From Streptomyces zaomyceticus (GTDB lineage: Bacteria; Actinomycetota; Actinomycetes; Streptomycetales; Streptomycetaceae): 64,000 nt of DNA. The notes under the pieces were generated by a model. That model saw only the letters and a list, made by a program, of their open reading frames with translations, had not been told where the DNA came from and did no database searches. Each line of letters opens with the position of its first letter. Position 1 is the stretch's first letter. A program made the position numbers and the translations under genes. Shown here piece after piece: positions 17,976-25,749 of the stretch. The stretch covers positions 62,001 to 126,000 of the forward strand of contig NZ_BNBZ01000020.1 of the NCBI RefSeq assembly GCF_014656215.1, given 5' to 3'.

Positions 17976-18389
17976 TCAGCGTTCGACGAGGCCGGTGAAG
18001 TCGCGCTCGTTGCGTTCGGCGCGGCGCACGTACCAGTGGGCGATGCCCCAGACGACGGGATACACCCCGACACCGAGGACGACCCAGACGTAGATCTCGG
18101 GGGCGGGCAGGGCCAGGAGCAGCGGAAGGGAGCCGACGAGCAGGGCCAGGGCGCCGAGCGCGGTGAGGGCGGCGCGCAGCTGACTGCGCATCAGGGAGCG
18201 GACGTAGGTGTGGCCGAGCGTGGTCTGCTCGTCGATCTCGGAGCGGGCCGGCGGGTGGGCGGGGCGCCGGCGGGCGGGGCCGGGCACGGCGCCGGGGCCG
18301 TGGGCGGAGACATAGGTGACGGTCTCGCGGCGGGGTCTGCGCTGCGGGTCTCCCCGGCCGAAGGCCGGGGCAGGGTGCTGCTCGGACAT
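17976..18389 (-). CDS. DUF485 membrane protein
   Basis: A 137-residue protein with a polar N-terminal half and two membrane segments ('LTALGALALLVGSLPLLLAL' and 'IYVWVVLGVGVYPVVWGIA') flanked by Arg-rich ends. DUF485 proteins are small partners encoded beside ActP-type symporters, and this one sits directly upstream of such a symporter. Its exact role, perhaps assembly or regulation, is not known. Confidence 0.88.
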   Translation of the reverse strand: MSEQHPAPAFGRGDPQRRPRRETVTYVSAHGPGAVPGPARRRPAHPPARSEIDEQTTLGHTYVRSLMRSQLRAALTALGALALLVGSLPLLLALPAPEIYVWVVLGVGVYPVVWGIAHWYVRRAERNERDFTGLVER

Positions 18390-18488
18390 CGGCGTCCGCC
18401 TCCGTCGTAAGTGGCGGCCCTCGGGCCCGGGACCCGTGGAGTCTACGCAGGTGGGAACACCTGCGATAGGGGCGGAAGGGACGGGGGC

Positions 18489-19256
18489 TCAGCCGCCGGC
18501 GCGCCGCATCAGCAGGTCCCGGAGCGGGCGGGCGTGCCGGCGGCTGACCGCCAGGTCCGTGTCCCCCACCCGCACCGAGGTGGCGCCGCCGTCGAGCCGG
18601 AGCTCGTCGATCCGGGCGAGGGCCACGAGATGGCTGCGGTGGATCCTGACGAAGCCCCGCGCGGCCCACCGCTCCTCGAGCGTGGACAGCGGGATGCGGA
18701 CGAGGTGGCTGCCGTGGTCGGTGTGGAGGCGCGCGTAGTCGCCGTGGGCCTCCACGTACGCGATGTCGTCGACGGAGACGAACCGGGTGACCCCGCCCAG
18801 CTCGACGGGGACCTGCTCGGCGGCGGCGGACACGGCCGGCACGGCCGGGGCGGGAGCGGCGGACGTGTGCACCAGGTCGTGGACACGGCGGACGGCCTCG
18901 GCGAGCCGCTCGCGGCGGACGGGCTTGAGGACGTAGTCGACCGCCTTCAGGTCGAAGGCCTGGAGTGCGAAGCCCTCGTGGGCGGTGACGAAGACGACGA
19001 GGGGCGGCCGGGCGAAGCCGGCGAGCAGCCGGGCCACGTCGAGCCCGGTGAGGCCGGGCATGTGGATGTCGAGGAAGACGACGTCGATCGCGTCGCCGCC
19101 GTCCGGTCCGGTCTCCAGGGCGCGCCCGATCCTGCGCAGCGCGGCGGTGGCGTCACCCGCGCCCTCGGCGGTGCGGACGCGGGGGTCGGCGCGCAGCAGG
19201 TAGAGCAGCTCTCCGAGAGCGGGTTCCTCGTCGTCGACGGCCAGTACGCGCAGCAT
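18489..19256 (-). CDS. LytTR-family response regulator
   Basis: A 255-residue regulator. The receiver domain (about 1-120) has the acidic pocket 'AVDDEEPALG', phospho-acceptor Asp in 'VVFLDIHMPG' and Lys in 'YVLKPV'. A linker leads to a LytTR DNA-binding domain (about 150-250, 'VSVDDIAYVEAHGDYARL', 'RIHRSHLVALARI'). It is the first gene of the regulator, DUF485, symporter, kinase cluster; ATG 19256 starts directly at the receiver domain. It likely activates the downstream transport genes in response to the LytS-type kinase. Confidence 0.92.
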   Translation of the reverse strand: MLRVLAVDDEEPALGELLYLLRADPRVRTAEGAGDATAALRRIGRALETGPDGGDAIDVVFLDIHMPGLTGLDVARLLAGFARPPLVVFVTAHEGFALQAFDLKAVDYVLKPVRRERLAEAVRRVHDLVHTSAAPAPAVPAVSAAAEQVPVELGGVTRFVSVDDIAYVEAHGDYARLHTDHGSHLVRIPLSTLEERWAARGFVRIHRSHLVALARIDELRLDGGATSVRVGDTDLAVSRRHARPLRDLLMRRAGG

Positions 19257-19318
19257 GCGGCGGAGTGTAACGGGGACCTCCGGCACCGTCCCGGCCCGGA
19301 CCCGTCCGATCCCGGGAG

Positions 19319-20191
19319 CTACTTGAGGAGCTTCGAGAGGCGGCGGTCGGCGAGCGGCTTGCCGCCGGTCTGGCAGGTGGGGCAGTACTGGAGGGAGGAG
19401 TCGCTGAAGGAGACCTCGCGGATGGTGTCCCCGCACGCAGGACAGGGTTCGCCGGTGCGGCCGTGGACCCGGAGGCCGCTCTTCTTCTCGGCCTTGAGCT
19501 TGCCGGCGGCGAGACCGTGGGAGCGTTCGACCGCCTCGTGGAGCGTGCTCCGCATCGCCGTGTACAGGGCGGTGATCTCCTCCGGGGCGAGGTTCCGGGT
19601 GGGCTTGAACGGCGACATCTTCGCGGCGTGGAGGATCTCGTCGCTGTACGCGTTGCCGATGCCCGCGATGAGGCTCTGGTCGCGCAGCGCGCCCTTGATC
19701 TGACGGCGTTCACCGGCGAGCAGCGCGGCGAACCGCTCGGGGCCGAAGTCCTCGGCGAGCGGGTCGGGACCGAGCCGCGCGACGCCCGGGACCTCCTGCG
19801 GGTCGTGGACGAGGTGGACGGCGAGACGTTTGGTGGTGCCCGCCTCGGTGAGGTCGAAGCCGTCGCCGCCGGTGAGCGCGGTCCGCAGGGCCAGCGGGCC
19901 CCTGCCGGGTTTGGGCGGGCCCGAGGGCAGCGGGTCCTGCCAGCGGAGCCAGCCGGCGCGGGCCAGATGGAAGAGGAGGTGGAGCTCGCCCGCGGCGCCG
20001 GTGGTGGTGAGGTCCAGGAACTTCCCGTGGCGCCCGACCGCGGTGACCTCGGCGCCCTCGACGGCGCTCAGGGGCGGGTCGTACGTCTTGAGGACGCTGA
20101 TGGCGACCGGCAGCACACGGGCGATCTCCTTGCCCACCAGGTGCGTGTCGAGGAACGCGCGGAGCGCTTCCACCTCGGGGAGTTCGGGCAT
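19319..20191 (-). CDS. Fpg/Nei-family DNA glycosylase/AP lyase
   Basis: A 290-residue base-excision repair enzyme. It begins 'MPELPEVEALRAFLD', giving the catalytic Pro2 and Glu3 after Met removal. It has an H2TH region ('DQSLIAGIGNAYSDEIL') and a C-terminal zinc finger with CPAC...CPTC, so it belongs to the zinc-containing branch. It removes oxidised bases and nicks the abasic site. Whether it is Fpg proper or a Nei-like Streptomyces paralogue cannot be decided here. It stands alone, divergent from the response regulator at 20274. Confidence 0.93.
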   Translation of the reverse strand: MPELPEVEALRAFLDTHLVGKEIARVLPVAISVLKTYDPPLSAVEGAEVTAVGRHGKFLDLTTTGAAGELHLLFHLARAGWLRWQDPLPSGPPKPGRGPLALRTALTGGDGFDLTEAGTTKRLAVHLVHDPQEVPGVARLGPDPLAEDFGPERFAALLAGERRQIKGALRDQSLIAGIGNAYSDEILHAAKMSPFKPTRNLAPEEITALYTAMRSTLHEAVERSHGLAAGKLKAEKKSGLRVHGRTGEPCPACGDTIREVSFSDSSLQYCPTCQTGGKPLADRRLSKLLK

Positions 20192-20273
20192 GGTTCCACC
20201 CTGCCGCACGGGCGGCGGGGTCGCGCGGCGGGCGCCGCGAAACGCCGCCCGAACGGCGATTAGGGTGGGTGAC

Positions 20274-20945
20274 GTGCGCGTACTGCTCGTCGAGGACGAC
20301 GAAGACCTCCGGTTCGGCGTGGCCGCCGCTCTGCGGGCCGCCGGGCTCGCCGTCGACGAGGCCGCCGATCTTCCCCGTGCCGACGAGGCCCTGTTCGTCA
20401 CCGCGTACGACTGCGCGGTCTTCGACCGGATGCTGCCCTCCGGTGACGCCGCCTCCTATGTCGAAGGGCTGCGGCGGGACGGGCGCGCCGTGCCCGTCCT
20501 GTTCCTGACCGCGCGCGACACGGTGGCGGACCGGGTGGAGGGCTTCGCGAGCGGCGGAGACGACTACCTGGTCAAGCCGTTCGCCGTACCCGAACTGGTC
20601 GCCCGGGTGCGCAGTCTGTGCCGCCGGTCCGCGGTCGTCCGCCCGCCGGTGCACCACGTCGGCGACCTGGAGATCGACACCGCCCGTCGGCTCGTCCGCC
20701 GGGCCGGGGTGCTTCTCACGCTCACCACCAGGGAGTTCGCCGTCCTCGAGGCCCTCGGCGCCCGTGCCGACCAGGCGGTCCCGCGCGCGGAGCTGATCGA
20801 GAGCTGCTGGGACGAGATGGCCGAGCCGCAGTCCAACGTCCTCGAGGTGCTCGTCTCCCAGCTCCGCCGCAAGCTGGGCGACCCGCCCCTCATCCACACC
20901 GTGCGCGGCATCGGCTACCGGCTCGCGCCCGACGGCACGCGGTGA
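20274..20945 (+). CDS. OmpR-family response regulator
   Basis: A 223-residue regulator. The receiver domain has 'LLVEDDEDLR', a phospho-acceptor Asp in 'CAVFDRMLPSG' and 'YLVKPF'. A winged-helix output domain follows, ending 'LRRKLGDPPLIHTVRGIGYRL'-type as in OmpR/PhoB proteins. GTG 20274 starts at the receiver. Its stop overlaps the GTG of the kinase gene (GTGA), so the pair is translationally coupled. It may control the secreted hydrolase gene just downstream, but this is inference. Confidence 0.92.
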   Translation: MRVLLVEDDEDLRFGVAAALRAAGLAVDEAADLPRADEALFVTAYDCAVFDRMLPSGDAASYVEGLRRDGRAVPVLFLTARDTVADRVEGFASGGDDYLVKPFAVPELVARVRSLCRRSAVVRPPVHHVGDLEIDTARRLVRRAGVLLTLTTREFAVLEALGARADQAVPRAELIESCWDEMAEPQSNVLEVLVSQLRRKLGDPPLIHTVRGIGYRLAPDGTR

Positions 20946-22297
20946 GCCGCCGCCGCCTCCGCACCTCGTCCTCGGGGCCGCCGACGCCGACGGCACGGGT
21001 GCTGAGGCTGCGCCGGCGGATCAGTCTGCTGTTCGCGCTGACGAGCGCGGTCGGGCTGATCGCGATGGCCGTGTTCGCCGTACGCAGTGACAGCGCGCGC
21101 TGGCGTGAGCAGCTCGACCACTCGATGGACGTGGACACCAGCTGGGCCCTCGGTCTGCTCGAGACCGACGAGAACGGGCGGCTGGCCACGGACGTCCTGG
21201 CGGACACCGTGAACACCGGCTGCCCGCCACTGACCGTGCTCCTCGTCACCGACGAAGGCCCGGGGGACTCCCCCGGTGAGGCCCCGGGCGACGGCCCGGA
21301 CGCCGCGGGCGGCCTGACCGTCCGGCACGCGCCGACCGCGCCGTGCCTGACGGTGGGCCCCGGAGTGGTCCTGGAGGCCGGGCGTGCGGCGGCGCGGTCC
21401 GGGGAGGCACGGGCCTTCGACCGGCACACGACCGGCGGCGGACCGGTACGGGTGTTCGCGCTGCCCTTCTACGCGCCGGAGGCGGTGGACGGCGAGGGGC
21501 CGCAGGGCGTCCTGGTCACGCTGGCGGACGCGACGGCCCAGCGGGACGACCACACGCGGCTCGTCCGGGTGGTGACCGCCGGCTGCGCGGTGCTCGTCCT
21601 GCTGTCGGCGGCCGTCGGGCACGTCCTGTCCGGACGGGCCATCCGGCCGGCGCTCACCGCGCTCGGCCGGCAGGAGGCGTTCCTCGCGGACGCGGCGCAC
21701 GATCTGCGGACCCCGGCCGCCTCGCTCCGGACGCTCGCGGAGACGGCGCTGCGGGGCGAGACGGACAGCACGGACGTGCACCGGCGCACCCTGCGCCTGG
21801 CGGAGGGCATGGGCCGGCTCGTCGACGGGCTGCTCACCCGGGCCCGGCTCATGTCCGGTACGGCCACGGTGGCCCGTCAGCCGCTGCGTCTCGACCAGTT
21901 GGTGGAGGCGGTCGTCGACGAGGCGCCCACGCGGGGCCATCGTGTGCTGGTCGATGCCGAGGACACGGTGGTGCTCGCCGACCCCGATCTGGTGCGCCGG
22001 GCGGTCGGCAATCTGCTGGGCAACGCCCTCACCCACGGCCACGCGCCGGAAGTCCCGGCGGACGTCCGGATCACGGTGGCCCGGGACGGCACGCTGACGG
22101 TCGAGGACGCGGGTCCCGGCCTGCCCCCGGAGGTCGCGGACGACCTGTTCGAACGCTTCCGCAGCGGATCGGGGTCGACGGGACTCGGTCTGTCGATCGC
22201 GGCCTGGGTGGCGCACGCGCACGGGGGGACGCTGACGACGGGTCGTGGGGACGACGGCGGCGCCAGGTTCGTACTGAAGTTGCCGACACCGGACTGA
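20942..22297 (+). CDS. Sensor histidine kinase (HisKA type)
   Basis: A 451-residue membrane kinase. Two membrane segments (about 28-48 and 215-235) bracket an extracellular sensor of about 160 residues. The H-box is 'FLADAAHDLRTPAASL'; the ATPase domain has 'NLLGNALTHG', 'VEDAGPGLP' and 'STGLGLSIA'. No distinct HAMP motif was recognised after the second membrane segment. It forms a coupled pair with the OmpR-type regulator at 20274. The ligand is unknown. The TAP-type lipoprotein hydrolase begins 157 bases downstream. Confidence 0.92.
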   Translation: MSRRRLRTSSSGPPTPTARVLRLRRRISLLFALTSAVGLIAMAVFAVRSDSARWREQLDHSMDVDTSWALGLLETDENGRLATDVLADTVNTGCPPLTVLLVTDEGPGDSPGEAPGDGPDAAGGLTVRHAPTAPCLTVGPGVVLEAGRAAARSGEARAFDRHTTGGGPVRVFALPFYAPEAVDGEGPQGVLVTLADATAQRDDHTRLVRVVTAGCAVLVLLSAAVGHVLSGRAIRPALTALGRQEAFLADAAHDLRTPAASLRTLAETALRGETDSTDVHRRTLRLAEGMGRLVDGLLTRARLMSGTATVARQPLRLDQLVEAVVDEAPTRGHRVLVDAEDTVVLADPDLVRRAVGNLLGNALTHGHAPEVPADVRITVARDGTLTVEDAGPGLPPEVADDLFERFRSGSGSTGLGLSIAAWVAHAHGGTLTTGRGDDGGARFVLKLPTPD

Positions 22298-22454
22298 GCC
22301 GTGCCCCTGCGCCTGGTCCGGTTCCGGCCCGCGCTCCTCATCGATGGGCGGACGGCCGGGGTGGGCCCCGGGCCGGGTCGCCACACGGCCCTCAGGAAAT
22401 CCTCAGCATCCGCGCGTGATCCTTCCCCGGACCGTCCATCCATGGGAGTACCTC

Positions 22455-24152
22455 GTGATCACCGCCCCCACCCGCCACCGTCGGGCCCTGGCTCTCGCTC
22501 TCGCCGTGCTCGGCGCCACGTCCCTCGCCGCCTGCAGCGTCGGCTCCGGCCCGGAGGGAGGCCGGCCGAGGTCGTCGGCCGGGCCCGCCGATCCCGCCGA
22601 CCGCCCCGACCTCCGGCGTTTCTACGAGCAGAAGCTCGCCTGGAAGCCCTGCGGCGACCACAGGTGCGCCACGCTGACCGTCCCGATGGACTACGCGCGC
22701 CCCGGCGACGGCAAGACCTTCGTGCTCCCGGTCGCGAAGGCGGTCACCGCGGTCCGGGGCAAGCGCGTCGGCTCGCTCGTCCTCAACCCCGGCGGCCCCG
22801 GCGAGCGGGGAGTCCGGCTCATCAAGGACGGCGTCGCCGACGACATCGGCCGGGATGTGCGCGAGCGGTTCGACATCGTGTCCTTCGACCCGCGCGGCGT
22901 CGGGGAGAGCAGGCCTGCCCTGACCTGTACGCCCGCGGGCCCGGAGGCCGCCACCGAGGATCCCCCCACCGAGGGCTCGGCGGACACGACGGACACCCCG
23001 ACCATCGCCCCCCTGAACCCCCGCACCGAAGCCGAACGCGCCGACGCCCTCGCGTCGGCGCGGGCGACGGCCGCCGACTGCCGGAAGGCCAGTGGTCCGC
23101 TGCTCCCGCACGTCGGAACGCACGACGCCGCCCGCGACCTCGACGTGCTGCGGGCCGCGCTCGGCGAGCGGCGGCTGACGTACGTCGGCTGGTCGTACGG
23201 CACGAGCCTGGGCACCTCGTACGCCGAGCAGTTCCCCCGCCGCGTACGGGCGATGGTCCTGGACGGGGCGGTCGATCCGTCGCTCGACTGGCGGCAGCGC
23301 GTGCTCGGCCAGTCCACCGGGTTCCGGAAGGCGGTGGAGGAGTACGCCGCGACCTGCGCCGGGACCGTCGGTGACGCCTGCCCCGCCGCGACCCCCGAGG
23401 AGATACGGGCCCTGATCGACCGCCTCGTCGCGCGGACGCAGCGCGAGCCGCTGCCGGTCGAGGGTTCCGAGTCCGGTCTCGACGCCGCGGCGCTGGTGTC
23501 CGCGCTCGGCCTGTCGATGTACACGCCGGAGGCCCAGTGGGAGCCGTTGTCCGAGGCGCTGCGCGCGGCGGACGGCGGGGACGGGACGAAGCTGGCGGCC
23601 CTGGCGTCGGGCGAGGAGGAGGACACGGAGGGCCCTGAGGGTACCGAGGGCGCGACGGACACGGCGGGCGCGGAGGGTACCGAAGAGGGCTCCGCCGAGG
23701 CCGGGGCGTCCGAGGGGTCGGCGTCCGCCGTTCCCGAGGACAACAGCGAGGCCGCCCTCGTCGCGATCAACTGCCTCGACGTCCCCCACCCGCGCGACGC
23801 CCGGGCCTACTGGGACGCGCTCGGGCCCGCCGAGAAGGCGGCGGGCGTCCACGGCACGACCGGTGTGACGAACGAGCTGGTGTGCCGGGACTGGCCCACG
23901 GGTCCCCAGCGCCCCCACCGGGTGAAGGCCGAGGGCGTTCCGCCGGTCCTCGTCGTGGGGACGACGGGCGACCCGGCGACGCCGTACGAGGAGGCGGTCG
24001 GTCTGGCGCGCCAGTTCCCCGGTGGCATGCTGCTGTCCTTCGACGCCCCCGGCCACACCGGCTACGGCCGGAACCCCTGCGTCGACAGGAAGGTCGAGCG
24101 GTACCTGATCGACCTCACGAAGGTCCGCCCCGGCACGACCTGTACGGGATGA
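22455..24152 (+). CDS. TAP-type alpha/beta-hydrolase lipoprotein (tripeptidyl aminopeptidase family)
   Basis: A 565-residue exported hydrolase. Its signal peptide ends in lipobox 'SLAAC' (Cys27). The alpha/beta-hydrolase core has the oxyanion segment NPGGPG (111-116), nucleophile Ser247 in 'GWSYGT', a late Asp in 'GTTGDPATPYE' and His in 'DAPGHTGYG'. The C-terminal part matches the TAP-like C-terminal domain of SlpD/SlpE-type proteases. A low-complexity Glu/Gly/Ala/Thr insertion (about 386-430) interrupts the lid region. GTG 22455 has GGGAG upstream. It probably releases peptides outside the cell; specificity is unknown. Confidence 0.9.
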   Translation: MITAPTRHRRALALALAVLGATSLAACSVGSGPEGGRPRSSAGPADPADRPDLRRFYEQKLAWKPCGDHRCATLTVPMDYARPGDGKTFVLPVAKAVTAVRGKRVGSLVLNPGGPGERGVRLIKDGVADDIGRDVRERFDIVSFDPRGVGESRPALTCTPAGPEAATEDPPTEGSADTTDTPTIAPLNPRTEAERADALASARATAADCRKASGPLLPHVGTHDAARDLDVLRAALGERRLTYVGWSYGTSLGTSYAEQFPRRVRAMVLDGAVDPSLDWRQRVLGQSTGFRKAVEEYAATCAGTVGDACPAATPEEIRALIDRLVARTQREPLPVEGSESGLDAAALVSALGLSMYTPEAQWEPLSEALRAADGGDGTKLAALASGEEEDTEGPEGTEGATDTAGAEGTEEGSAEAGASEGSASAVPEDNSEAALVAINCLDVPHPRDARAYWDALGPAEKAAGVHGTTGVTNELVCRDWPTGPQRPHRVKAEGVPPVLVVGTTGDPATPYEEAVGLARQFPGGMLLSFDAPGHTGYGRNPCVDRKVERYLIDLTKVRPGTTCTG

Positions 24153-24244
24153 CGGAACGACGAGACATCGCAGGGACATCGGGACGACGGCCCTGCCGCA
24201 CGACCGCACCACGGCACCACAGCACCACGGCACCGCGTTGCGCG

Positions 24245-25603
24245 CTACGGCGTGTCCGGCGGGTCCAGGAGGTCGAGTTCTGCCGTGAGCGCGCCGGCCA
24301 GGGCGTCGAGGTCGGGGACGGCCTCTCCGTCGGCCACGAGGCCGATGTGCACCTGGCCTCCGTACGGGGACATGGCCACCGCGAGGGCCTGCCCGCGGGC
24401 GAGCGGGGCCATGGGGAAGAGCGCGCGCAGCGGTGCGCCGCCGAGCGAGAGCGCGGAGCGGGGCAGCGGCACCTGGGTGACCAGGAGGTCGAAGAGGAAC
24501 CGGGCGGCACCGGAGGCGAGCGGGGCGCCGAAGCGGTGGGCGAGCGGGGGCAATTGGTCGGCGAGCAGGGCGACGGCGCCTGCGCCCCGGAACGGCCCGG
24601 CGGCCTTGTTGCGGTCCATCGCGCTCTTGACGGCGGCCAGCCGGGCGGCGGGGTCGGCCTCGGTGACGGGCAGGTCGAGGAGGTAGCCGGAGAGGCTGTT
24701 GCCGGGGCCGGGCGGGGCGCCGGGGCGGCGTCGGGAGACGGGGACGAGCGCGCGGGGATCGGCTTCGGGGAGGGGCAGACCACGGCCGTCGAACCAGCGG
24801 CGGAGGCCTCCGGCGACGACGGTGAGGAGGACGTCGTTGGCGGTGCCGCCCGTGGTGCGGCGGACGCGGTGGACGCGGTCCAGGGACAGGGTCACGGTGG
24901 CGATCCGGCGGGTTCCGCTGGACTCGGCGGCGAGTGCGGCGGTCGGCCGTACGTCGAACCGACTGGCGCGGACGACGGAGGCGCCGACCTCGACGGCGCG
25001 ACCGAGGTCGCCGAGCCGGTCCCTTGCCATGCCGAGGAGCCGTCCCGGGCCGGGGAGCCAGGAGGTCGGGGGTACGGGGCGCGCCCGGCCGGCGGGGCGG
25101 CGTCCCGCGGCGATCTCGTCGAAGATCCCGGCGCCGATGGCGACGGCCCTCATGCCGTCGGCGAGGGCGTGGTGGAGTTTGACGAGGACGGCGAAGGAAC
25201 CGTCGGGGGCGCCGCTGAGCAGGTACATCTCCCAGGGCGGCAGGCCGCGGGCGACGGGCCGTTCCATGAGCTCGGCGGCGAGCCGGGCGGACTCGGCGGG
25301 GAAGTCGGCGCCGGGGAGGGTGATCTCGTGGACGTGGCGGAGCACGTCGAAGTCCGGGTCGGCGCTCCAGGCGGCGCCGCCGACGGGGAGCAGGACGTCG
25401 CGGACGCGCATCCGGAGCCGGGGGACGGCGGCGGCGCGGCGGGCGAGCAGGGCGAGGATGTCGGGAGGCTCGTGGCCGCCCTCCGTGGGCGCGGGGCCGA
25501 AGTGGGCGAGCGCCCCGAGGTGCAGGGGGTGCGCGGTGGATTCCAGGTGCCAGAAGGCCAGGTCAAGCGGTGCCAGTAGCTCGCTGCTCAAAGGTGTCCT
25601 CAC
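24245..25603 (-). CDS. Wax ester synthase/diacylglycerol acyltransferase (WS/DGAT) family enzyme
   Basis: A 452-residue acyltransferase. The catalytic HHxxxDG motif is seen as HHALADG in 'LVKLHHALADGMRA', and the C-terminal domain carries 'GNSLSGYLLDLPV' and 'NDVLLTVVAGGLRRW'. Such enzymes make triacylglycerol or wax esters from acyl-CoA at the membrane. The GTG start at 25603 gives 'VRTPLSSELLAPLDLAFWHL', the usual beginning of the family; a longer in-frame start at 25660 seems unlikely. It converges on the TAP hydrolase. Streptomyces carry several such paralogues, so the exact lipid role is uncertain. Confidence 0.88.
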   Translation of the reverse strand: MRTPLSSELLAPLDLAFWHLESTAHPLHLGALAHFGPAPTEGGHEPPDILALLARRAAAVPRLRMRVRDVLLPVGGAAWSADPDFDVLRHVHEITLPGADFPAESARLAAELMERPVARGLPPWEMYLLSGAPDGSFAVLVKLHHALADGMRAVAIGAGIFDEIAAGRRPAGRARPVPPTSWLPGPGRLLGMARDRLGDLGRAVEVGASVVRASRFDVRPTAALAAESSGTRRIATVTLSLDRVHRVRRTTGGTANDVLLTVVAGGLRRWFDGRGLPLPEADPRALVPVSRRRPGAPPGPGNSLSGYLLDLPVTEADPAARLAAVKSAMDRNKAAGPFRGAGAVALLADQLPPLAHRFGAPLASGAARFLFDLLVTQVPLPRSALSLGGAPLRALFPMAPLARGQALAVAMSPYGGQVHIGLVADGEAVPDLDALAGALTAELDLLDPPDTP

Positions 25604-25749
25604 GTCCTGCACGGAGAGCCGGGAGAACGAAGTCAATCGCGCACCGACAGTTACGGTCAAGTACGATCAATGCACGCTCAGTTAACAGTGTCGGTCTTCT
25701 GTCAACGCCTCCGGTCCTCCGCCAACGGTCTCATCCTTCTGTAACGGGC

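Noticed and set aside
14400..18000. Long plus-strand open frames opposite the kinase, symporter and DUF485 genes
   Set aside because: Antisense shadows rich in Arg, Gly and Glu; the minus-strand frames carry recognisable domains.
24153..24244. Short CACCACGG-like repeats between convergent genes, considered as a CRISPR-like or regulatory array
   Set aside because: Only a few imperfect 7-9 bp units without spacers; more likely simple-sequence drift.
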